This document shows positions 7,641-16,212 of a stretch of DNA of 64,000 nt, in pieces (position 1 is the stretch's first letter; each line of letters opens with the position of its first letter). Both the position numbers and the translations under genes were made by a program. Under the pieces are notes generated by a model. The model was given only the letters and a program-made list of their open reading frames with translations, did not search any database and was not told the DNA's origin. The stretch comes from Vineibacter terrae (GTDB taxonomy: Bacteria > Pseudomonadota > Alphaproteobacteria > Reyranellales > Reyranellaceae): positions 62,001-126,000 of the forward strand of contig NZ_VDUZ01000023.1 of assembly GCF_008039615.1 (NCBI RefSeq), written 5' to 3'.

Positions 7641-9737
7641 GTGAGTGACGGGATGCGTCTGGCCGTCGATATCGGCGGCACGTTCACCGATGTCGTGCTG
7701 GAAATCGGCGATCCCCGCCGCGGCGGCAGGCGGCTGACGTGCAAGGTGCTGACGACACCGCGGGCGCCGGAGGAAGCCGTGATGGCCGGCACCCGCGCCA
7801 TCCTGGCCGATTCAGGCCGCGCCTTCGCCGATATCGACGTCTTCGTGCACGGTACGACGCTGGCCACCAACGCCATCATCGAGCGCAAGGGCGCGCGCAC
7901 GGCGCTGATTGCCACCGAGGGCTTCCGCGACACGCTGGAGATCGCCTACGAGAGCCGCTACGACCAGTACGACGTCTTCATCGAGAAGCCGCGGCAGCTG
8001 GTGCCGCGGGCGCTGCGCTTCACGGTGCCCGAGCGCATGGACGTGCAGGGCCGGGTCCGCCTGCCGCTCGACGAGGCGGCCGTCCGCGCGCTGGTGCCGA
8101 CGCTCGCGCAGAAGGAGGTCGGCGCCATCGCCGTGGCCTTCCTGCACGCCTATGCCAATCCCGCCCACGAGCGGCGCACGCGCGAGATCCTGCTGCAAGA
8201 GCTGCCGGCGCTGTCGGTGACCTTGTCGTGCGAGGCCTGCCCCGAGGTGCGCGAGTACGATCGCACCTCGACGGCCGTGGCCAACGCCTACATCCAGCCG
8301 CTGATGGCCGGCTACCTGGCGCGGCTGCGCGACGGCTTCGCGGCCGAAGGCTTCCACGGCATGATCTACCTGATGACGTCGGGCGGCGGCCTCACGGCGC
8401 TGGAGACGGCGCGCCGGTTTCCCATCCGGCTGGTCGAATCGGGCCCGGCCGGCGGCGCCATCCTGGCCGCCAACGCCGCCGCCGAGCGCGGCGAGGACAA
8501 GGTGCTGTCCTTCGACATGGGCGGCACCACGGCGAAGATCTGCCTGATCCAGCACTACACGCCCTTCAAGTCGCGCAGCTTCGAGGTCGACCGCGCCGCG
8601 CGCTTCCTCAAGGGCAGCGGCCTGCCGCTGCGCGTCCCGGTGATCGAGATGGTCGAGATCGGCGCCGGCGGCGGCTCGCTGGCGCGCATCGACGCGCTCA
8701 AGCGCATCGTCGTCGGCCCCGAGAGCGCCGGCGCCGAGCCGGGCCCGGCGTCGTACGGCCGCGGCGGCACCCGGCCGACAGTGACCGATGCCGACGTCGT
8801 GCTGGGCAAGATCGATCCGGCGCGCTTCGCCGGCGGCACCATCCACCTCGATGTCGAGCGCGCGCGCCAGGCGCTGGACGCGGCGATCGGCGCCGAGCTG
8901 GCGCTGGCCAGCGAGATGGCGGCCTATGGCGTGGGCGAGATCGTCGACGAGAACATGGCCAACGCAGCGCGGGTGCACGCGGTGGAGCGCGGCGCGGTGA
9001 TCGGCGAGCACACGATGATCGCCTTCGGCGGCGCAGCGCCACTGCACGCCGCGCGGCTGGCGGAGAAGCTGGGCCTGCAGCGCATCGTGGTGCCGCCCAA
9101 TGCCGGGGTCGGCTCGGCCGTGGGCTTCCTGCAGGCGCCGGTCGCCTACGAGCTGATCCATTCGCGCTACATGCGGCTGGACGGGTTCGACCCGGCGGCG
9201 GCCAACGCGCTGATCGACGAGATGGCGCGCGAGGCGCATGCCCTGGTGGCGCCCGGCGCGCGCGGCCAGGCGGTGGTCGAGACCCGTGTCGCCTATATGC
9301 GCTATGTCGGCCAGGGTCACGAGATCACCGTGCCGCTGCCGGCCCGGCCACTCGACAGCAGCGACACCGAAACGCTGCGCCGCGCCTTCGAGCGCGAATA
9401 TGCCGTGCTGTTCGAGCGCCACATCCCGGACGCCGCCATCGAGGCGCTGAGCTGGTCGGTTACGGTCGCCACCGAGGCACGCCGGCCAACCCAGGTGACG
9501 CCGCCGGCGCGCCGGCCGGCGCCCCGGCCCGTGGGCGCGCGGGCATTCTTCGATGCCCGCCAGTCGCGTCACGTCGAGGTGCCGGTCTACTGGCGCAGCG
9601 ACCTGCAGCCCGGCGCCACGATCCCGGGGCCGGCGATCATCGCCGAGGACGAGACCTCGACCTTCGTGTCGCCGGCCTTCGATGCCTGGCTCGACGCCGC
9701 CGGCGGCATCGTGCTGGAACGCAAGCCCGCGGGCTGA
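7641..9737 (+). CDS. hyuA: Hydantoinase/oxoprolinase family protein, subunit A (HyuA)
   Basis: About 698 residues, the usual size of ATP-dependent N-methylhydantoinase/5-oxoprolinase/acetone carboxylase A subunits. The N-terminal Hydant_A_N domain starts MRLAVDIGGTFTDVVLE (actin-like phosphate loop DIGGTFTD); a second glycine-rich segment is LSFDMGGTTAKICLI. The GTG at 7641 is preferred because GGAGGG lies five bases upstream; the open frame continues 11 residues further up. HyuA proteins work with a HyuB partner that is usually the next gene; here the only hyuB is 14 kb away at 24177. The substrate (hydantoin, oxoproline or a cyclic amide) cannot be told from sequence. Confidence 0.88.
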   Translation: MSDGMRLAVDIGGTFTDVVLEIGDPRRGGRRLTCKVLTTPRAPEEAVMAGTRAILADSGRAFADIDVFVHGTTLATNAIIERKGARTALIATEGFRDTLEIAYESRYDQYDVFIEKPRQLVPRALRFTVPERMDVQGRVRLPLDEAAVRALVPTLAQKEVGAIAVAFLHAYANPAHERRTREILLQELPALSVTLSCEACPEVREYDRTSTAVANAYIQPLMAGYLARLRDGFAAEGFHGMIYLMTSGGGLTALETARRFPIRLVESGPAGGAILAANAAAERGEDKVLSFDMGGTTAKICLIQHYTPFKSRSFEVDRAARFLKGSGLPLRVPVIEMVEIGAGGGSLARIDALKRIVVGPESAGAEPGPASYGRGGTRPTVTDADVVLGKIDPARFAGGTIHLDVERARQALDAAIGAELALASEMAAYGVGEIVDENMANAARVHAVERGAVIGEHTMIAFGGAAPLHAARLAEKLGLQRIVVPPNAGVGSAVGFLQAPVAYELIHSRYMRLDGFDPAAANALIDEMAREAHALVAPGARGQAVVETRVAYMRYVGQGHEITVPLPARPLDSSDTETLRRAFEREYAVLFERHIPDAAIEALSWSVTVATEARRPTQVTPPARRPAPRPVGARAFFDARQSRHVEVPVYWRSDLQPGATIPGPAIIAEDETSTFVSPAFDAWLDAAGGIVLERKPAG

Positions 9738-10577
9738 CCGCATGGAGGCAGGCCGTATCGCGAGCAGCTCGCCGGTCGCACCCGGCAAGGCCTGACGACC
9801 ACGATCATCGCGCCGTGGGCGCCGGCCTCGATGTTGGCTTTTCTTATTGCCATGAAGTCGTCTGGTTAGATATTAAGAAGCATTCTTAGATGATCGTTCA
9901 ATTTATTCTCTGATCATCCTAGTATTGTCAGCATTTTCGGCGGAAAGCGCTTGACTTGCCGTGGGGCGCCTGATACCCGAGCAGCATAGTACGATTGCCA
10001 GATATCCTTTTTTGAGCCAACAGTTAACGCGTTTGCGTGTGCACCTCAGTTTCAAGAGAGTGCCCTGTTGAGCGTGGCGATATCGGACAGTCCATCTGCG
10101 GGACGTTAATCCGCAGGTTCAAAAAATCGGTTCCATCTTGCCGCCGCGTCCCGCGTTTGCGAGGCCAGGTGCTCGCGCCGACCGCGGCCAAGGCCAGGAA
10201 ACATACCGCCTGGGGAGGTGGTCATGGGGATCCGCAATAGCGCCTGACCGTGGCGGCAGGTTTCGCTAGACGCGAGGACTGCCGCCAGCAGCAATCTCAA
10301 CCATGGCAGGCTGTGTTCTTCCGAGCCGTGCGCCGGAAAGGAGAGCTTGTTTCTCCTTGTCCACGGCAACGCACGATCGGAGGCGTGAGCTGCACCTGCC
10401 TGCTGACGATAAACGCATCGCCGCGTGAGACGATGCGAGGAGCTGACTTGCGTCCAAAGGAGCAGCACACAGCTCCGCACCGCCCAACAGCCTTCGTGGC
10501 TAAGCGGCCTCATGGCAACGAATGTCGTCAATGACACCTGCATTGCGCCGGTGACCAGACATGGGAGGGATTAAACC
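9738..10577. other. 840-bp intergenic region upstream of the secreted repeat protein; no gene supported
   Basis: Bases 9830-10030 are AT-rich compared with the rest of the window; the remainder is of normal composition but has no frame with coding bias (open frames at 10037-10240 and 10106-10543 look random). A TTGACT at 9951-9956 could be a -35 element, but no well-spaced -10 was found. A region this long upstream of a giant surface-protein gene probably holds its promoter and regulator sites. Confidence 0.4.
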
Positions 10578-13500
10578 ATGGCACCGAAAGACATCACCAC
10601 GACCGACGACCTGACGATCGATCCGCTCGCGACAGCCGACCCGCTCACCATCTCCACCGACCGCGCCGACTATGCGCCCGGCGACACGGTGACGATCAGC
10701 CTCTCCGGCATCAAGGCCGGCGCCACCTATACGTTCCAGATCCAGGATCTGCCATCCGACCCCGGCGACAACGGCAAGGCAGACATATACAAGCCGTTCA
10801 CCGTGACTGACGGCGGCAAAGGCGATCTCGACGGAGCCGCGAACGGCCAGATCGTCACGACGTGGACCGTTCCCCACAACAACGACGCCGTGAACGCGAC
10901 GCTCAGCCTGACGGCGACCGGCGCGGACGGCTCCAAGGCATCAACGACATTCACGGACGCGCCCCCCGCATCGACCGTGAGCGTCAGGCTCGATCAATGG
11001 GCCGATGGACCGGCACCGGACGCCGACGGCACCGGCGGGAACAACGAAGTCTTCGTCAACGGCAACCTCAACCAGACCAAGGCGCATTACAACGAAGGCG
11101 ACAGCGTTCCGTACCGGGCATTTCTCGACGACCTGAACACCGGTACGGTCTATGGCATCCAGATCCAGTGGGACACGGTCGATTCAGGCGCCTATGCACT
11201 CGACTACCTGACGAGCTTCAATTTCTCCTTCGAGGGCACGCGCCATCCCGGTGAACCGGATGTGACGCCGACCGTGGGTATCACCGATATCAGCTCCGGT
11301 GCCATCTCGACCGTCAATATCCCATCCGACCCGCAGCTTCTCACCGGGTTCGGCGCCCAGTTCGGCGTGACGGACGGCCTGGGGTCGGGCCAGCCGTCAG
11401 GGCAGCAGGTCTTCACGATCTTCGGCGCCGTCAGCAATCTCTCGACCAGCGCCATCACCTACAACGCCGATCATACCAAGGCATCGATCACCGTCTTCTT
11501 CACCTACAACGGCAGCACCGCCAACAACGCGGATAGCGTCGTCGTCGCCTGGGGCGGCCATATCGCGTCGTCCCTGGATTGGCGCGACGATCCGGGCGAG
11601 ACGGTCCAAACGGCGTCTGATATCAGCGGCTCGCCCTATCACACGCGCGTGCTGACCCTGTTCGAGAACGGCGTCGCGACAAGCATCGGCAACCAGGACC
11701 GCTCGCTGTCCGCGGCGGCCGTGGAAGCGCCACCCGTCGCCAACGACATTTCCCTGCTGGCCGATGAGGACAACATCACGGGCGGCAACAACGACGTGCA
11801 GGCCGGTGACGACGCCCAGGCCAACCTGACCGGCACCCTGCCCGTCACCAACGCAACCAGCGTCAATTTCGCCGATCTGCACCTGGATCCCGTCCTCAAT
11901 ACGTCGAGCGCGCCCGTCACCTCCGGTGGCGCGGCGCTGACCTTCTTCTGGGACGGCGGCTCCGGGACACTCTTTGCGTCGACCAACACGAGCTCGCTCG
12001 CGAACGCACAGGCGTCGGCCGTTTTCAAGATCCAGGTCGCGGCCTCGTCTCCGTTCACCTATACCTTCACGCTGCTCGATCAGGTTGATCATCCAGCGGC
12101 CAACGGCACGGCGGACGACAACACCGAGAATCCCAACATCCTGGTCGACCTCACCTATACGGCAGTCGGTGTCGGAACCGACACCGGTGTCATACACGTC
12201 ACGCTCGATGACGATATCCCGATCGTGACCGCGGCACAGCAGACCGGCACGGTCGACGAGGACGGCGTACCCGGCGGCATCGCCGGCGGCGTCGGCGACG
12301 TCGCCGGCGAGGCCACCGTCGCCACCGGCAGCGTCGCACCCCTGTTCAGCCCCGGCGCCGACCAGCCCCTGACCTTCAGCCTCAGCGCCGACACCAGCGG
12401 CCTGGCCGCCCTCACCTCCGGCGGCGTCGCCGTCACCTACGCGGTGGTCGGCAACACCCTCACCGCGTCGGCCGGCGGCAGCACCGTGTTCACGTTCTCG
12501 GTCAACAGCACCACCGGTGCCTGGACCTTCACGCTCAGTGACCAGCTCGATCATGCCGCCGGCAATGACGAGAACGACCTCACCATCAACCTCAGCTCGA
12601 TCCTGCGCGCCACAGACTTCGACGGCGACACCGCCGCCGCCGCGGCCAATGCCCTGGTCGTCACCGTCGATGACGACACACCGACGGCAAGCCAGGCGTC
12701 ACAGACCGGCACGGTCGACGAGGACGGCGTCCCCGGCGGCATCGCCGGCGGCGTCGGCGACGTTGCCGGCGAGGCCACCGTCGCCACCGGCAGCGTCACA
12801 CCGCTGTTCAACTCGGGCGCCGACCAGCCCCTGACCTTCAGCCTCAGCGCCGACACCAGCGGCCTGGCCGCCCTCACCTCCGGCGGCGTCGCCGTCACCT
12901 ATGCGGTGGTCGGCAACACTCTCACTGCATCCGCCGGCGGCAGCACCGTGTTCACGTTCTCGGTCAACGGCAGCACCGGCGACTGGACGTTCACGCTCAG
13001 TGATCAGCTCGATCACGCCACCGGCAACGACGAGAACGACCTTACCATCAACCTCAGCTCGATCCTGCGTGCCACCGACTTCGACGGCGACACCGTCGCT
13101 GCCGCAGCCAATGCCCTGATCGTCACCGTCGATGACGACACGCCGACGGCGAGCCAGGCCTCTTCGACCGGCACGGTCGACGAGGACGGTGTCACTGGCG
13201 GCATCGCCGGCGGTGTCGGCGACGTCGCCGGCGAGGCCACCGTCGCCACCGGCAGCGTCACACCGTTGTTCAACTCGGGCGCCGACCAGCCCCTGACCTT
13301 CAGCCTCAGCACTGACACCAGCAACCTGGCCGCCCTCACCTCCGGCGGCGTCGCCGTCACCTACGCGGTGGTCGGCAACACCCTCACCGCGTCGGCCGGA
13401 GCCAACACCGTCTTCACCTTCAGCCTCAACGGCACCACCGGCGATTGGACGTTCACCCTGGTCGACCAGCTCGATCATGCCACCGGCAATGACGAGAACG

Positions 13501-16136
13501 ACATTACCATCAACCTCAGCTCGATCCTGCGCGCCACAGACTTCGACGGCGACACCGTCGCCGCCGCCGCCAACGCCCTGGTCGTCACCGTCGACGACGA
13601 CACACCGACGGCGAGCCAGGCCTCTTCGACCGGCACGGTCGACGAGGACGGTGTTCCCGGCGGCATTGCCGGCGGTGTCGGCGACGTCGCCGGCGAGGCC
13701 ACCGTCGCCACCGGCAGCGTCACGCCGCTGTTCAACTCGGGCGCCGACCAGCCCCTGACCTTCAGCCTCAGCGCCGACACCAGCGGCCTGGCCGCCCTCA
13801 CCTCCGGCGGAGTCGCCGTCACCTACGCGGTGGTCGGCAACACCCTCACCGCCTCCGCTGGAGCCAACACCGTCTTTACCTTCAGCCTCAACGGCACCAC
13901 CGGCGATTGGACGTTCACCCTGGCCGACCAGCTCGATCATGCCACCGGCAATGACGAGAACGCCCTTGCCATCAACCTCAGCTCGATCCTGCGCGCCACA
14001 GACTTCGACGGCGACACCGTCGCCGCCGCGGCCAATGCCCTGATCGTCACCGTCGATGACGACACGCCGACGGCGAGCCAGGCATCGCAGACCGGCACGG
14101 TCGACGAGGACGGTGTCCCCGGCGGCATTGCCGGCGGTGTCGGCGACGTCGCCGGCGAGGCCACCGTCGCCACCGGCAGCGTCACACCGCTGTTCAACCC
14201 AGGCGCCGACCAGCCCCTGACCTTCAGCCTCAGCACCGACACCAGCAACCTGGCCGCCCTCACCTCCGGCGGCGTCGCCGTCACCTACGCGGTGGTCGGC
14301 AACACCCTCACCGCCTCCGCCGGAGCCAACACCGTCTTCACCTTCAGCCTCAACGGCACCACCGGCGATTGGACGTTCACCCTGGTCGACCAGCTCGATC
14401 ACGCCACCGGCAACGGCGAGAACGATCTGGCCGTCAACCTCAGCTCGATCCTGCGCGCCACCGACTTCGACGGCGACACCGTCGCCGCCGCAGCCAACGC
14501 CCTGATCGTCACCGTTGATGACGACACACCGACGGCGAGCCAGGCGTCGTCGACCGGCACGGTCGACGAGGACGGCGTACCCGGCGGCATCGCCGGCGGT
14601 GTCGGCGATGTCGCCGGCGAGGCCACCGTCGCCACCGGCAGCGTCACGCCGCTATTCAACTCGGGCGCTGACCAGCCCCTGACCTTCAGCCTCAGCGCCG
14701 ACACCAGCGGCCTGGCCGCCCTCACCTCCGGCGGCGTCGCCGTCACCTACGCGGTGGTCGGCAACACCCTCACCGCCTCCGCCGGAGCCAACACCGTCTT
14801 CACCTTCAGCCTCAACGGCACCACCGGCGACTGGACCTTCACCCTGGTCGACCAGCTCGATCATGCCGCCGGCAACGACGAGAACGACCTGGCCGTCAAC
14901 CTCAGCTCGATCCTGCGCGCCACCGACTTCGACGGCGATGTTGTCGCCGCCGCCGCCAACGCCCTGGTCGTCACCGTCGACGACGACTCGCCCGTGCCGC
15001 TCACACCGGCCATCCTGTCGGTCAGCAACGCCGCCAGCGCCACCGCCAACGCCGCGCTGGGTGCATTCAACCACGTCGGTGCCGACCAGCCCGGCTCCTC
15101 CGTCTTCATCGGCCTCAACGGCTCCGTGCTGCAGGGCGCCATCCAGGACGGCACCCCGACGCTCGAGAACCTCAAGGCCGGCGGCTCGGACATCTTCCTG
15201 TTCGGCTTCGGCACCAGCACCCTGATCGCCACGACGGACGCCACCAACACCGACGTGGCCCAGCGGGTCTTCACCATGGGCCTCAATCCTGACGGCTCGG
15301 TGCAGGCCAACGACCTCTACAGCATCAACATGTTGCGGCCGGTCGACAACCTCGTCGACGTCGGCTTCGGCAACTTCACCGCCGCCCCGGCCTCGGGTAA
15401 CCCCTTGACCCTGGTCGTCAACGATATCGGCGGCAGCACCATCGATGCTCTGTTCAGCGGCTTCGTCGACCAGAGCAACAACTCGTCGACCCAAACCACG
15501 GTCAACGTCAGCGGCGCCGGCGTTGGTGTCGGCACCGGACAGGATTTCGATTTCGATCCGCAGACCGCCAGCGCGACTGACGATCTGACCGACCGTATGA
15601 GGATCCAGTTCCTGGCGGATGACGGCGACGGCATCCTGGAGACCGGCGAGGCCCGCACGGTCAACCGGTTCACGTTCATCATGAACCAGAACAACCCACC
15701 GGGCGACGACGGCGACGCCCTGATCCGCGTCTACAACGCTACCGGGGCCGAGGTACAGATCACCGGCATCCTCGTCAACGGTGCGACCCTGGTCGGCGCG
15801 GGTGGTGCACCGGTGCCGAGCCACGACCCCAGTCCCGGCGGCAATGTCACTGCCACCGCCAACGGCTTGGGTTATGAATTGCACGGCCTGGGCGGCGGCA
15901 CATCGGGCAGCACGGCCGACAACGACACCGTGACCATCATCACGGCGGCCGGCTACCAGCGGATCGATATCGCCGGCATCGGCAACGATTCGAACAAGGA
16001 TACGTTCGACATCCTGCTGCAGAGCGTCGCCGTCCCGACGCCGTTCGACATCGTCTTCAACACCCAGGCGAACTTGACCGACTTCGACGGCGACAGCGCC
16101 GCGGCCAGCCAGCTCGAAGTCCATCTGCTCGCCTGA
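10578..16136 (+). CDS. Giant type I-secreted repeat protein (T1SS-143/VCBS-like adhesin)
   Basis: 1852 residues, very acidic and almost Cys-free, without an N-terminal signal peptide, as expected for a type I secretion substrate. Residues 1-130 hold an Ig-like segment (DYAPGDTVTISLSGI); about 130-385 form a unique domain; 390-555 a divergent first repeat ending VTLDDDIPIVTA. Six near-identical 154-residue repeats follow, each starting TGTVDEDGVPGG and ending ATDFDGDTVAAAANALVVTVDDDTPTA, the signature of T1SS-143 (DUF5801) repeats. The last about 370 residues are a unique C-terminal region ending LTDFDGDSAAASQLEVHLLA. No GGXGXDXUX RTX nonapeptides are visible. GGGAGGG at 10562-10568 serves as ribosome-binding site. 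The downstream ABC transporter and adaptor are the likely exporter. An adhesion or biofilm role is inferred. Confidence 0.85.
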   Translation: MAPKDITTTDDLTIDPLATADPLTISTDRADYAPGDTVTISLSGIKAGATYTFQIQDLPSDPGDNGKADIYKPFTVTDGGKGDLDGAANGQIVTTWTVPHNNDAVNATLSLTATGADGSKASTTFTDAPPASTVSVRLDQWADGPAPDADGTGGNNEVFVNGNLNQTKAHYNEGDSVPYRAFLDDLNTGTVYGIQIQWDTVDSGAYALDYLTSFNFSFEGTRHPGEPDVTPTVGITDISSGAISTVNIPSDPQLLTGFGAQFGVTDGLGSGQPSGQQVFTIFGAVSNLSTSAITYNADHTKASITVFFTYNGSTANNADSVVVAWGGHIASSLDWRDDPGETVQTASDISGSPYHTRVLTLFENGVATSIGNQDRSLSAAAVEAPPVANDISLLADEDNITGGNNDVQAGDDAQANLTGTLPVTNATSVNFADLHLDPVLNTSSAPVTSGGAALTFFWDGGSGTLFASTNTSSLANAQASAVFKIQVAASSPFTYTFTLLDQVDHPAANGTADDNTENPNILVDLTYTAVGVGTDTGVIHVTLDDDIPIVTAAQQTGTVDEDGVPGGIAGGVGDVAGEATVATGSVAPLFSPGADQPLTFSLSADTSGLAALTSGGVAVTYAVVGNTLTASAGGSTVFTFSVNSTTGAWTFTLSDQLDHAAGNDENDLTINLSSILRATDFDGDTAAAAANALVVTVDDDTPTASQASQTGTVDEDGVPGGIAGGVGDVAGEATVATGSVTPLFNSGADQPLTFSLSADTSGLAALTSGGVAVTYAVVGNTLTASAGGSTVFTFSVNGSTGDWTFTLSDQLDHATGNDENDLTINLSSILRATDFDGDTVAAAANALIVTVDDDTPTASQASSTGTVDEDGVTGGIAGGVGDVAGEATVATGSVTPLFNSGADQPLTFSLSTDTSNLAALTSGGVAVTYAVVGNTLTASAGANTVFTFSLNGTTGDWTFTLVDQLDHATGNDENDITINLSSILRATDFDGDTVAAAANALVVTVDDDTPTASQASSTGTVDEDGVPGGIAGGVGDVAGEATVATGSVTPLFNSGADQPLTFSLSADTSGLAALTSGGVAVTYAVVGNTLTASAGANTVFTFSLNGTTGDWTFTLADQLDHATGNDENALAINLSSILRATDFDGDTVAAAANALIVTVDDDTPTASQASQTGTVDEDGVPGGIAGGVGDVAGEATVATGSVTPLFNPGADQPLTFSLSTDTSNLAALTSGGVAVTYAVVGNTLTASAGANTVFTFSLNGTTGDWTFTLVDQLDHATGNGENDLAVNLSSILRATDFDGDTVAAAANALIVTVDDDTPTASQASSTGTVDEDGVPGGIAGGVGDVAGEATVATGSVTPLFNSGADQPLTFSLSADTSGLAALTSGGVAVTYAVVGNTLTASAGANTVFTFSLNGTTGDWTFTLVDQLDHAAGNDENDLAVNLSSILRATDFDGDVVAAAANALVVTVDDDSPVPLTPAILSVSNAASATANAALGAFNHVGADQPGSSVFIGLNGSVLQGAIQDGTPTLENLKAGGSDIFLFGFGTSTLIATTDATNTDVAQRVFTMGLNPDGSVQANDLYSINMLRPVDNLVDVGFGNFTAAPASGNPLTLVVNDIGGSTIDALFSGFVDQSNNSSTQTTVNVSGAGVGVGTGQDFDFDPQTASATDDLTDRMRIQFLADDGDGILETGEARTVNRFTFIMNQNNPPGDDGDALIRVYNATGAEVQITGILVNGATLVGAGGAPVPSHDPSPGGNVTATANGLGYELHGLGGGTSGSTADNDTVTIITAAGYQRIDIAGIGNDSNKDTFDILLQSVAVPTPFDIVFNTQANLTDFDGDSAAASQLEVHLLA
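12243..15014 (+). repeat. Six tandem 462-bp coding repeats
   Basis: Units start at 12243, 12705, 13167, 13629, 14091 and 14553, exactly 462 bp apart. They differ at only a few positions; for example, units 4 and 6 differ at six residues before the last unit changes into the C-terminal region. Differences concentrate in the ENDLTIN/ENALAIN/ENDLAVN segment and in GG-STVFTFSV versus GANTVFTFSL. Such identity points to recent amplification or gene conversion and makes copy number prone to change. Confidence 0.92.
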
Positions 16137-16156
16137 CGGCCAGACGCCACACACCT

Positions 16157-16182
16157 GGCCGGCGCCGCCGCAGGCGCCGGCC
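16157..16182 (+). promoter_or_regulatory. Strong hairpin between adhesin and transporter genes
   Basis: A perfect 10-bp stem GGCCGGCGCC / GGCGCCGGCC with a six-base loop lies 20 bases after the adhesin stop and 30 bases before the transporter start. There is no T-run, so it is more likely a transcript-stabilising or attenuating hairpin that lowers transporter expression relative to the substrate than a full terminator. Confidence 0.5.
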
Positions 16183-16212
16183 GCCCCGCGGACAGTCAAG
16201 CGCAGCGTCGCC

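Noticed and set aside
7739-9889. Long open frames on both strands over hyuA (7739-9889 plus, 7812-9788 minus)
   Set aside because: HyuA motifs are in the 7641-9737 frame only; the others are Arg/Ala/Gly-rich GC artefacts.
10120-10150. GGTTCAAAAAATC considered as part of a tRNA T-arm
   Set aside because: No matching acceptor stem, D-arm or anticodon stem could be folded around it; no tRNA was found in the window.
10106-10543. 145-residue minus-strand frame upstream of the adhesin
   Set aside because: Random-looking amino-acid content with many Cys, Trp and Arg and no start signal.
12243-15014. Tandem repeats considered as a CRISPR or minisatellite array
   Set aside because: The unit is 462 bp, in frame, and codes for a known type of secreted-protein repeat.
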